Of a DNA stretch of 64,000 bases, positions 11,640 to 20,790 are shown one piece after another. The stretch spans positions 6,822,001 to 6,886,000 of the forward strand of contig NC_079879.1 in the NCBI RefSeq assembly GCF_029227915.1, written 5' to 3'. A program made the translations under genes and the position numbers. The stretch's first letter is position 1. Each line of letters begins with the position of its first letter. This DNA comes from Hydractinia symbiolongicarpus (taxonomy: Eukaryota > Cnidaria > Hydrozoa > Anthoathecata > Hydractiniidae). The notes beneath the pieces are model-generated. The model worked only from the letters and a program-made list of their open reading frames with translations, was not told the origin of the DNA and searched no databases.

Positions 11640-12285
11640 CAAGTAGCAATCAGAAAAGTCAGCAAGAAATTGATCATAATTTAATCTATCCAGGTATATC
11701 GATCTCTCGACCTGGTAACTTTTGTTGCGTACTGTTATGCAAAAGTGCTATTCTTAATAAACCCAGAGTTAACAGGCATTGAAAAATTTTCATTTCCATC
11801 GGATCCAAGTTTGAGAAAACAATGGGTAAGTATCATTTCAAGATATCGTAGAAGGGGAGGTGTGATGTGTTCACAGTAAACAAGAACACAAAAGTTGCGA
11901 AGTGTACTTTGAAGTACACTGTGTAAAATTGGGTTTTGGTTGTGGACGGAAAACATCAATGGCTCTGTGCCAAATATATTTACATTCAAACAAAATAATA
12001 CAACAAAAAAAGGAAAAGTCGGAAAAAAAGAGCACTTCCAGTAGTATTCAAAACAGATTCTGAAAGCATATATGCTGAGGTCACTGAAAAACAACCTGGT
12101 TTTTCCACTCCTGATGAATTAGAAACTATCAAAACTGAGAATTCAATGTTAAAAGAAACACTAATTGATGATGCTATAAACGAATTTACTGAACAGCTAG
12201 GCGTGTGTAATGTTGATCCAATCTTTTGGGATGAATACAGGATCTACATCAATAAACTCATAGGGTTGTATTTCGTTATGTTTTG
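11640..12285 (+). pseudogene. Broken THAP-domain gene
   Basis: The first part reads as a THAP zinc-binding domain: CCVLLCKSAILNKP (paired cysteines) near 11725-11765, FPSDPSLRKQWV near 11790-11830 in a shifted frame, a KV-x-CEVYF-like region near 11890-11905, and a VP-NIF-F end near 11960-11990. At least three frame changes are needed. Downstream, one frame from 12002 to 12285 stays open (VFKTDSESIYAEV, IDDAINEF, DPIFWDEYRIYINKLIG). THAP proteins bind DNA and are often derived from P-element-like transposases. No intact product is possible here. Confidence 0.6.
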
Positions 12286-12366
12286 ATTTATTTGAAGTAT
12301 TTAATATATTAATATTAGTGACAACCTTAAAGTTATGTCCTGATGGTAGAAGTTTGTGTAACAAAG

Positions 12367-12810
12367 TAGATCCGCCAAGAAGGTTCCCATATTTGGTGTT
12401 GTTTCTTCTTTTTCGTGTAACGTCAATACAGTGAGCAAAACCAACCCGTATGTATGTAGATCCGACAAGAAATTTCCCATATTTAGTGTTGTTTTTTCTT
12501 TTTCATGTACTGTTAATACAGTGAGTATAACCAACCTGTATGTATGTAGATCCGACAAGAAATTTCCCATATTTAGTGTTGTTTTTTCTTTTTCATGTAC
12601 TGTTAATACAGTGAGTATAACCAACCCGTATGTATGTAGATCCGACAAGAAATTTCCCATCTTTAGTGTTGTTTTTTCTTTTTCATGTACTGTTAATACA
12701 GTGAGTATAACCAACCCGTATGTATGTAGATCCGACAAGAAAGTTCCCATATTTAGTGTTGTTTTTTCTTTTTCGTGTACTGTTAATACAGTGAGCAAAA
12801 CCAACCCGTC
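12367..12810 (+). repeat. 90-bp tandem array, about five units
   Basis: Units begin at about 12441, 12531, 12621, 12711 and 12801 (CCAACCYGT) with a partial unit before. The exact 90-base period is a multiple of three, so both strands stay open for well over 100 codons. These long frames are a by-product of the repeat and not genes. Units differ at only a few positions, so the array is recent. Confidence 0.9.
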
Positions 12811-13149
12811 TGTCAACCATAAGCGTATCTTCTTGAAGTTTTAATCTTGGATTTATGTTACACAAGCTATCATTAATTCTAGGATCATATAACGTTAGAT
12901 GTATACCTTTTTGTCAGCATTACTTTTTACAGGGCTGAGCATAACTAAGTCTTTAAAAATTCTATTTGCACTTGGTCATTGTCTGGTCTTGCTTGTGGAC
13001 GAGATTACTTCGGGAATTTTGTTTTTAAACGATATAATGAAAAGTCTGCTATCTCAAGTAATAATGCCATTATGTGATTGCAATATGACCTTTCTCCTGC
13101 AGGAAAAGTATATACAGCTGATGCTACTGTACCATTCACTTTGTCAAGA

Positions 13150-13990
13150 CATTACATCTTGCTTTGACATAAAGAGCAAATGTAGTTGTTGTTGTGAAAA
13201 TGCTACCAGCAGATACTTATCGTTATCCCTAAACTTTCTGCCACGCTCCAAAGTCTTAATAATTTCCACACCATGTTGTTTACCACGATGCATTTCAATT
13301 TCTTTTATCGTAAACAGTGGCATTCCCTCTAGGTTCCCCCCCCCTGTTTTTTCTTGAGTTTCATCGAAGACTAAATCTATATTTTTCTCAATTTTATTAA
13401 GCAAAATATCTCTCATAGTATTGTCTTTCTCCATGTTTATATGAATGCGAAAAATGTTTACCAAGATTTGCCTCGTTTTCATGCACACAATATTTTACAA
13501 AATATATATTCGAGAAAAGTGTATTGTCCATACTGCTAGTGTTAAAAAACTGATCAGCTTTTCTGCTAAAGCGATAGAACATATGACATCAACGAAACAA
13601 TCAGTAAACAGCATCGATAACAACTTGACGGCTGCCAGTTGTTCGTTTCGATCTATACCTTCCTGTTGCATATTGAAAACGCGAAAAATAAATGGTACAA
13701 CTCGATCATCATGTAACTGCCTTATTCTTCGAACATGAGTGAAGAAATCTGGTTATAATCCTCATCAATTATAAATCGACACATTTGTTGAAAAGTGTCT
13801 CGCGTCAATTTGCAAAATGCTGCGAGGTTGTTCATGGATGTGAGAATAAAGCTCCGATCAAATCATCTCAGTTTTTGTTTCCAAAATTTAAGATTCATTG
13901 AAGCGTTCAATAGGTGAAACAAATGCTTGTTTAAAATTTTATCTAATTTTTGTTCCATCACAACCAAGTGCACTATATTTTCCGCCGCAC
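13150..13990 (-). pseudogene. Decayed gene with SWIM/YqaJ-type C-terminal segment
   Basis: Reading minus from 13990 downwards through four or more frame changes gives protein-like blocks. These are AAFCKLTRDTFQQMCRFI (near 13810), GSYMMIELYHLFF (near 13710), a block with NEQLAAVKLLSMLFTDCF (near 13630), and PLFTIKEIEMHR with IIKTLERGRKF (13230-13330). A final block ending in YVKARCN lies near 13150-13200. The PLFTIKEIE...RGRKF pattern resembles the region ahead of SWIM zinc fingers in cnidarian YqaJ/SWIM repeat proteins. A related fragment lies at 54095-54173. Function not assigned. Confidence 0.4.
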
Positions 13991-14014
13991 CAAGAGCAGG
14001 ACATACGAAAGTCG

Positions 14015-14319
<305 letters not shown>

Positions 14320-14880
14320 ACGGGTAAGTATTATCAGGAATTTTAAGGAATACTCATGATAACGACGCTAGTGTTGGAGGTTATAAAATTTCGAGTTGTT
14401 TAGAGTTTCGGGAGTTTACAGGCAAAATCTGTTGACTTCTAAACCACTTTCAATAATAACTTTGGGAGTAACCTCCATGTCTTCAACTAACACCTCCGGA
14501 ACTTTTTCTAATGATGTCACCATTGCATCATATTCTACTTCATCCGCACTTATGGTGTCCATACTTAACTTATTAACTATGAAATTAAAAAATAACTACA
14601 TCTGTGAAAGGGGATAACAGTTCGAATTAATAAACACAGCACAGTCGCACATCGCGCACACGCGCATGCCCACAGTCAAACCCAACAAGTCAACGTCATG
14701 CTGTGTTTATCCATACATAGTCCCTAGTATGCTGTGCTTAATCATGGAGTTCAGGGGTAAGTCCCTATCATACGCAAATGAGTTAAAATTTCTAGCACAT
14801 ACTGCAGGGAAAATTCCCTCCGCTAATAATTAACGCATGCGCAGTAAAGATGTGAACAAACGTCCCCCCTTCAAGGCTGA
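14320..14880. other. Gene-free stretch, GC-richer second half
   Basis: From about 14640 the base composition rises (CpG-containing 'cgcacatcgcgcacacgcgc') and two near copies of 'atgctgtgYtta' occur. This is where the left end of the Polinton-like element would lie, but I could not match a terminal inverted repeat to the right side. Confidence 0.4.
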
Positions 14881-14930
14881 GTTGCATACGCAGGGGGAAG
14901 AAGAATTGGAGTCAAGAAAAGTCGGAGAAA

Positions 14931-15368
14931 ATGATTGGGAAGGATCCCCCGGTGATCATGCACGTGCCAGATCAATTCAAGACACCAGGCATGTGCAACA
15001 AGGTTGTTAGAAGGAATTCATGGCTATTCAAGTGTATCCCAAGAGGTTCAAAACGTGATACATGTGCAACAAAGCTGTTGAGGAGTATCCTGGGATGGTC
15101 ATGCACGTGCCCGAGAGGTTCAAAACGCGATACAAGTGGCGCAGCGCCGTTAAAAGAAATCCCCGTCTGTTTGAATATGTCCCGGATTGGTTTGTAACCT
15201 GCGACATGCTACACCGATACTGGATTACTCGATGCCTATTGTCAGAGGAAAGCTGAGAAGGGCAGAATTAAGGAGGAGCTGCTTCCATTGGCCTGGCATC
15301 CCGGCAGGGCTGTGGACTGGTGCTTTTCGGAGGATGAAAAGGCAGATATCGAAAAGTTGTGGTCTTAG
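14931..15368 (+). pseudogene. Motif-repeat protein with WHPxR-DWC tail
   Basis: Successive units of about 33 residues carry the pattern MC-x-KAV ... L-x-YVPDxFxT (for example AVKRNPRLFEYVPDWFVT). They are spread over two frames, with at least three units visible. Near 15230-15368 a third frame gives KAEKGRIKEELLPLAWHPGR and DWCFSEDEK before a stop at 15366-15368. The same repeat-plus-tail layout occurs in proteins of cnidarian Polinton-like elements and resembles short repeats of giant viruses. Biochemical role unknown. Frameshifted and therefore dead. Confidence 0.55.
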
Positions 15369-15475
15369 GCGCGACAACATACGTATAGGTTTTAATTGGT
15401 TTTTGACCAAATAAAACTTTGCACCTTGTTGGAATGTATATAAAATAGTACATATATAATAGTACTCTGTTACTG

Positions 15476-15823
15476 GTGCTCTGTAGAACTGTGCGAGAAA
15501 GTCAAGTTCCCCAAGAGATACAACCCTCTACAGGTGAGTACAAAATATACGGCCAAATCTGGATTTTTCATGTCAAGGAAAACATAGCTGCTCATATGGC
15601 CGAACATGACGACGACGGTGACGACGGGTATGTGTACGAGGACTACTTTTGTAGTAATGCGTGCTGCCTGGCTTACATGGAGGACCGAAAGTATGACAGC
15701 GCGTACAAAATGTCGGTGTGGTTGTTGAAAAGGCGCTGTAAAGGCTTACCTGCCCCGGACTGGAGACGCCTTAAAAGAGTTTGGGGCGATTTGACGCAGA
15801 AGGAATTTTTGGAGTTGGCTTAA
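15476..15823 (+). CDS. Small Cys-containing accessory protein of the Polinton-like element
   Basis: A 115-codon frame with an acidic stretch (AEHDDDGDDG) followed by FCSNACCLAYMEDRKYD and a conserved-looking end LPAPDWRRLKRVWGDLTQKEF. The paired Cys pattern suggests a zinc-binding treble-clef-like module, but part of the N-terminal half may be out of frame. The C-terminal LKRVWGDL segment recurs in accessory proteins of related elements. No function known. This is one of the less damaged frames of the element. Confidence 0.45.
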   Translation: MLCRTVRESQVPQEIQPSTGEYKIYGQIWIFHVKENIAAHMAEHDDDGDDGYVYEDYFCSNACCLAYMEDRKYDSAYKMSVWLLKRRCKGLPAPDWRRLKRVWGDLTQKEFLELA

Positions 15824-15849
15824 AAAAATTCTGAAAATACTACTAATAA

Positions 15850-16062
15850 ATGTGCATTAACTGTCAGCAAACATTTGGAAATGCTGTAATCATGACCTTT
15901 ATACCCGGCATAGGACTTTCTCTACCACTAATGGCTGATGAACGAAGGATGAAAGACGTAATATTATGGAGAATTCAAAACCTAGACGATTGCCTTAATG
16001 ACTTAGAATTAGATTCAAAAAACCATATATTTTGTAGGCCACGCAAGACCTATAAAATATAA
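15850..16062 (+). other. Unidentified 70-codon ORF
   Basis: A plus-strand frame between the Cys-containing gene and the tail of the minus-strand structural candidate. A CxxC pair lies at the start, then FIPGIGLSLPL and an acidic middle. No family recognised; may be chance. Confidence 0.2.
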
Positions 16063-16066
16063 AAAA

Positions 16067-17240
16067 TTAAGGGCTGTAAACAGGTAGGGAATCTAGGTAG
16101 TGCTTGCATACTGGACAGATGCTAGTTTTTTTTAAAACCTCCTCCTTTCCCTCCTGTTTTCCCTTAGCAACTAGTTCACCCCGCTTCTGTTCATTGATGG
16201 CATTAACAACACGGCTAACACGTTGACGTATCTGTTCCTTAAGTGTTGTGAGGGTGAACTCATAGTCTCTGATGACTCCGTTCTCAATTGTTTTTGAGAT
16301 TAATCGATCATAAATTTCAATTTACTTTCGCTGACTAGCCTAATACCCTCGTGTTTCTTAGATTTAATAGCTGATCTCTTTGAGGCGTTTCTGAGACCTG
16401 CTTGACCTATACCTGCGGCAATCGCAATACCGCCCATGGCAATACAGAGGGGGCTTCGTGGGCCGAGGCTAACGCCCCGTTCTCAACGCCCGATGTAATG
16501 ATGCTAATACTCAGCAGTCCATGGTCGCAGAATCTGACCCAGGTCCCATGCATTTTAAAATTTTTTGCAAGCCTATCCCGCTCTTTGATTTCCTTTCGCA
16601 GGTACTGTTCTATTCTCTCAATACTTTTGAGCCTGTAGACCTGGCTTTCCTCCGCCATGTCGGCGCTTTGTATAGGTGCACTCGGTAAATTTGGGTACAG
16701 CTTAGCTATATCATTCGTTTCTTCTATAAGAATCTGCATTGTAATCCCAGTGAAGGATACATTTTTTTCATGATGATATTCTTCTGTTAGCATAAACTTC
16801 AGGCGATCCGTGGAGCCCTTTAGAGGTAGGTAGATAGGAGTATCAAAAGAGCAAGTCAGCATGTCCCCCCAAGTGTTTAGCTTCTTGGTGGAAAGCATAG
16901 CCAGAATTTTAGACTTTTTACCATCAAATAGGCAGTCATCTTCATCCAGCTGCGGGTAAACAAGGCGTAGTCGAATATAGACGTCGGTTTTATAATATGC
17001 ATCATAATCACCCTTTATATAGTACTTTGTCGGGGGATGGTAGGGTAGGCCCAATAGCTCTTGCAAGGCTCTGGTAATCACCACCGAGTACCCGTCACTG
17101 ACACAGAGCCTACAGAGCCCATTTTTCAAAACGTAGAGTTTGATTTTGTCCTCTGCGTGACTGTTGACGATAGCAGCCAAATCTTCGATGTTGTACAGAC
17201 CATTAAGGATCTCAATCCTTGTCACTCTTTGATGGGACAC
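16067..17240 (-). pseudogene. Candidate structural (jelly-roll-like) protein with Gly-rich C-terminal region
   Basis: The first 277 codons (17240-16407) are open. The N-terminus is MSHQRVTRIEILNG, and a middle with alternating strand-like segments includes VYIRLRLVYPQLDED, FDTPIYLPLKG and VSFTGITMQILIEE. The short-strand pattern with 'P-Y-PL ... F-x-G' recalls a beta-barrel structural protein of Polinton-like elements, possibly a penton or minor capsid. Two frame changes near 16440 and 16330 then give a Gly/Ala-rich hydrophobic stretch (GGIAIAAGIGQAGL), a basic region and a C-terminal CPVCKHYL Cys pair. The stop is at 16067-16069. The fold assignment is inference. The gene is broken at two points but otherwise well kept. 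Confidence 0.45.
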
Positions 17241-17361
17241 TATTTTACGTATGGTATACAGTTATGGAAGGTCAAAACCAACACAAGGATACCAAGACTA
17301 CATTAATCACAAAGGGGATCGGTATCATCATTGCCTACATCTTGCTTACAAATAGCTAATA

Positions 17362-17535
17362 TTAGGTCTTTTCATGTAGACCACGACAGAACCCAACAGA
17401 AGCAGCGATGCTCATGTACAGATGTTTGGTCACATATTCGATAACTTTGGCAGCTACTCTGAAAAAGAACGAGACTATGGCACCCATAATCCCAGGAAGG
17501 GCAGCACCTGATTTACCTGCCAGATATTTCAGGAA
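17362..17535 (-). pseudogene. Small hydrophobic membrane protein, 5' truncated
   Basis: The minus frame reads FLKYLAGKSGAALPGIMGA, then a continuous hydrophobic stretch (IVSFFFRVAAKVIEYV), ending at TAA 17362-17364. Similar short proteins with LP-G-x-x-G-x-I-x-S and a membrane segment accompany Polinton-like elements in cnidarians. Its upstream half is gone: the sequence switches at about 17535-17545 into plus-strand integrase, so a deletion fused two opposite-strand genes. Role unknown, plausibly membrane-active. Confidence 0.5.
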
Positions 17536-17543
17536 TCTGCCAA

Positions 17544-18013
17544 GCCTTTGTCGAGAGCTACAACAAGGTACTTGCCGAAAGACTTTTTAAACAGCGACAT
17601 GCACAGGAGGTGGTTTCTGGGGAGTCTAGTACCATTTGGATGAAACACCTGCACGATATCGTCAAAAATTTCAACAATACCAAGACGGCTATGATGGAGA
17701 TGAAGCCCAAGAAAGCAATTAAACTTGATAAGGTACCACTTGCCAAGGGGCAACACTATTCCGAGGAAAAGCCCTTACCTGAAAATGGGTTTACTTATAT
17801 CTGTTACAACCAGGAGAGGAGCGTGGTGACTCGAAAAGACGTGCAACTGATGCCTTTCGGACGAAACATACTTAAAGGTTGGATCGTATAGTAGCAGGTA
17901 GTCGCGTGCTGTACTATTTAGAAAATGGTCCTGATCTTAGCTTCGTGTCTGAGGAATTGATGCTAATTGCCGAGGATGTTCAGGTACCTCCGGATGTTAT
18001 CAAGGAGTGGTAA
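17544..18013 (+). pseudogene. Polinton-type integrase, C-terminal part
   Basis: Begins in the catalytic core with AFVESYNKVLAERLFKQ, where the Glu is the last residue of the DDE triad. It continues through WMKHLHDIV, MKPKKAIKLDKVPL and a tail ending VQVPPDVIKEW with stop TAA at 18011-18013. One frame change lies near 17875. The N-terminal zinc-binding part and the first two acidic residues are absent. Integrases of this type insert Polintons and leave 6-bp target duplications. Confidence 0.7.
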
Positions 18014-18541
18014 TAGCTTTTCATTCGTTCCTCTAGGGTATCCAGATATATTTCATCTTCACATAGATCATCTTCATTTAGATACCCTAAATATTTCAAA
18101 GGGTGTAGGGTATAGAACGGGTATCCATAGACGATACCTTTGATAACATTGGTTCAATATCAAGGTCAATATGGACTAAGCGTCTATCTTTTATGGCAAA
18201 CTTAAGTATGTCACCTATTATTGTGATATCTGCCAAATCCGATAGCTTCAACTCTTTATCCTTGATGACCTGATAACAGATTGAGCCATACTTGTTCTCT
18301 TTAATATCAACAATATGCAGCCCTAGACGTTCAATATCATCCTCAAGATCCTCGTCGATCTCGCTTCTTGCAAATGTTCCCTGCGTGACGCTACCCTGCT
18401 TAAAAGATCTTCGTCAGTAGGGTATTCAAATCCTTCGTAGTATAGTCTGTCCCAAACCTAAAATGTTCCAGGCAGGTAGGGCAATAACCAGTCACAGATG
18501 CGCCCCGATACAACAGCGTAGCACAAGTATTTGTATATCAT
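17980..18541 (-). pseudogene. Unidentified minus-strand gene of the Polinton-like element
   Basis: Starts at ATG 18539-18541 (MIYKYLCYAVV). It has an in-frame stop in the first 30 codons, then RLYYEGFEYPTDEDLLSR, a frame change near 18390, the block LGLHIVDIKENKYGS, and another change near 18120. It ends in acidic LNEDDLCEDEIYLDTLEER and stops at 17980-17982, overlapping the integrase tail by 34 bases tail-to-tail. About 185 residues. I recognise no enzyme motif. The tail-to-tail overlap is typical of compact viral-type genomes. Confidence 0.45.
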
Positions 18542-18674
18542 AGTTGATTGTAAATTGATTTTTTTGTACATATTCTTCCATCTTTTGATATTTCACTGGC
18601 TTTTAACATACAACCGAAAGGGTCAAAAATGATAATTTTACTATTCATAAGAGTAGTAAAATTAGTGCTTGCCC

Positions 18675-19439
18675 CTAGTCCTCTAGTGCTGGAGCATCCA
18701 GGCCGTAAATGTCATCCCAAGTAAGGTCGATAAGCCTGAAATGGTTTCTATAACGGTCCACTTCAAACCGATTAAAGGCGTGATACCGTTGGGATTGTCT
18801 ATAACTACAATCTCCTCCGCACCTGGGTAGTTGTTCTTGAACCCAATCTCTACTTGCTAATATTGCACCTCTGAACACGCGTGCAGTGATAGGGAAAATG
18901 ATGGTATTCGTCGTCATCCTGTGCGCTGCGCTTGCGATGAATTATGATGACGTTGTCTTTACCTGAATCTTGGGCACATGCCCAAGATTCAGGTAAAGAC
19001 AACGCACATGTCTTTCTCTAAGCCTTGCATTTTCCTGGGTCTGTGCTGCAAGTTGCTGATCTCTATCCTCAATTTCATCCCCCAGTACCACGAGTTGCTT
19101 GTCTTTGTCGTCTAAGTCACCTTCAAGGATGGCAATATTTATATCCCTGGGTAGCACCTCTTCTACAACTCACTCCAAACAGGGTTCTGCTTTGGGATGA
19201 CCACATCATAACAGGAAACAACAGTGTCTGAATGTAGTGTCCAGCTCCTGAGGACCAGCGTCGCCTATCCGCATTTTATACTTCTTAGGAACATATCGCT
19301 GAATAGCTTTTACTCCCGCTTCTCGCTTATAGCCTGATGCTCTCCAAACATCGGAGGCTACAATACATTGACTTTTATCCTCGACATAAAATGATCGGAC
19401 TTGTTTTCCTTGGAAATAATCAAACGTTGCAAGAGACAT
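18675..19439 (-). pseudogene. Bro-N domain protein, broken
   Basis: The N-terminal half (19439-19206) starts MSLATFDYFQGKQVRSF and contains IVASDVWRASGY and VKAIQRYVPKKYKMR, the hallmark pattern of Bro-N/KilA-N-type DNA-binding domains of large DNA viruses and their relatives. After a frame change and one stop near 19170, EEVLPRDI leads into a coiled-coil-like segment of ILEGDLDDKDKQLVVLGDEI type (19157-19030). The C-terminal domain follows in another frame and ends LIDLTWDDIYGLDAPALED at 18675. A 26-bp-arm inverted duplication (18951-19004) interrupts the region between coiled coil and C-terminal domain. The role is presumed regulatory DNA binding. Confidence 0.7.
18951..19004. repeat. Perfect 26-bp-arm palindrome inside the Bro-N gene
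   Basis: Arms 18951-18976 and 18979-19004 are exact reverse complements with a 2-base loop. Such long near-perfect hairpins inside a coding sequence usually come from a template switch during replication. Confidence 0.9.
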
Positions 19440-19441
19440 TT

Positions 19442-19900
19442 CTAATATAACAAAGCCAGCTGGAAGATTTTCCAAGTCCTAGGGTGCTCCAATCTCACAT
19501 ACAGGCAGGTATGTTTGGATTTCCTCAATTCAATTTTAATCTCATCCCAGTGTGAGATGAGATTCATTTTTTCGTCCAGCAGCTTCATGTCCAATACTTC
19601 GTGGGGGTACCATGAAAACAACTGTTTCTTCTGCCTTCTCAAATTTTTAGGCAAGACAGTATAGCTCTGGGTTAAGAGCTAAAGACTATGCTTTCGATGT
19701 CTACTTGAAATAGCCAATTCAAGAAGGGCTTGTCGCCGCTTGTCGCCGCTTGTCAAGGCTTTCATCGGCTATGACGTCATTAATCACAAACAACGTCTCT
19801 TCGCCTGCTAGTAAAGATGATAATCTTTGGGTCCATTTAAAGAGTTGATCTTTAGAGTCTATAAGGAACACATAGGGGTCTTTTCAGATGGACGCTCTCT
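19442..19900 (-). pseudogene. A32-like packaging ATPase, 3' part
   Basis: Reading minus from about 19890: YVFLIDSKDQLFKW, then ETLFVINDVIADESLDKRRQ, which contains the Walker-B-like strand (Asn-Asp instead of the expected acidic pair), then after a frame change LLELAI, a TQSYTVLPKNLRRQKK segment, and SKHTCLYVRLEHPR. This order matches FtsK/HerA-type (A32-like) DNA-packaging ATPases of Polintons. The P-loop (Walker A) half is missing. The frame change coincides with a 10-bp tandem duplication at 19731-19750. Confidence 0.65.
19731..19750. repeat. 10-bp tandem duplication that breaks the ATPase frame
   Basis: TGTCGCCGCT occurs twice back to back. A 10-base gain is not a multiple of three and sits exactly where the ATPase reading shifts after DKRRQ. 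Confidence 0.8.
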
Positions 19901-19954
19901 AAAGGTAGGTAAAGGTAATCAATACACCACCAGATTATTCACCAAGGACCTAAT

Positions 19955-20790
19955 GCCTTTCATATTCAGATTTCTGTAAAATGATTCCTTTGGAGGTAGC
20001 TCCAACTCTTCAAATTTTTGCTAATCATCCATATACTCATAAAGGTATACGCCTTTTTCAAGCATCAGGCGGAATACGTCGTCCTTATCGATGAATTTTA
20101 CCATGGAGGGCACGTTTGCCCTTAGTTTCTCCTTGTCCAATTGCTTCGTGGTTTTCGAGTTGCAATTTTTACACCAAACTTTTGCCACATATTTGGCGTC
20201 TATACCCTGAAATTCTAGACAGGTATCTGCACAATGTTGACATTTCATACCTGCTGCGTTTGTTCCAATAAGATTGCTTGCCAATTTGTTTAATGAGGAT
20301 GGCATGAATCGGCAGCTATCGATGAACCTAGTCTCGATCTTCTTATAGACTTCTCCATCGCCATACCCCATACCTGCAAGCAGTACCTTGATTTTAACGT
20401 TGAAACTGGTATACTTTTCACTATTCTCTGCTATGCATCCAATGTCCCGGGTGTCATATTTTTCCCCCAATTCCTGGATGAAGAGATGGGCATCATACCC
20501 GGAGAGATTATGAAAGATGACAGGTATTTTGTATTTGAGGTTACAGCTGTTATGCGCAGCGCCTCTATATAGTCCCGCATAGTGACAGTGGTTCCGGACC
20601 TTCTGGTTATTTTCGCAGCCGTCAAACGGCTTTAAGCAGATATGGCAGTGCGTGGTCTCGTCATGTTCTCTTTTTAGGACCTCTGTTAAAGGCATCATGG
20701 CTTGCTGCGGGTATGTAATGTATAGTCTCTTCATCTCATCCTCCAGGTGGTCCCAGTTTTTCCTTTATATGGTTCAGATTCTACCCTTTT
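19955..20790 (-). pseudogene. Protein-primed family B DNA polymerase, internal fragment
   Basis: The main open part is 20734-20021. First comes an endonuclease-VII-like zinc module (CHICLKPF ... VRNHCHYAGLYRGAAHNSCN). The exonuclease-type motif HNLSGYDAHLFIQELG (N-x-x-x-YD) follows, then FIDSCRFMPSSLNKLASNL and a late KGVYLYEYMDD before a stop. A few more codons (KFEELELPPKESFYRNLNMKGI) can be read after the stop down to about 19955, then the polymerase palm motifs are absent. Upstream codons to about 20790 contain two stops. This module order is diagnostic for Maverick/Polinton and related element polymerases. Replication enzyme, now truncated at both ends. Confidence 0.8.

Larger units (their letters stand above)
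14890..20790. mobile_element. Decayed Maverick/Polinton-like element
   Basis: This segment clusters remains of a protein-primed family B DNA polymerase, an A32-like packaging ATPase and a retroviral-type integrase, the hallmark gene set of Mavericks/Polintons and the related adintovirus-like elements. Alongside are a Bro-N protein, a possible structural protein, a small hydrophobic protein and a motif-repeat protein. Plus-strand genes are the repeat protein, the Cys-rich protein and integrase; the others run minus. All genes carry frameshifts, stops or truncations, and about two thirds of a typical 15-20 kb element is missing (no major capsid or maturation protease seen). Ends are approximate because no terminal inverted repeats or 6-bp target duplication could be identified by eye. 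Confidence 0.75.

Noticed and set aside
12301-12844. Repeat protein with 30-residue units on either strand
   Set aside because: 90-bp non-coding tandem array; both strands are equally open and no start context or homology is seen.
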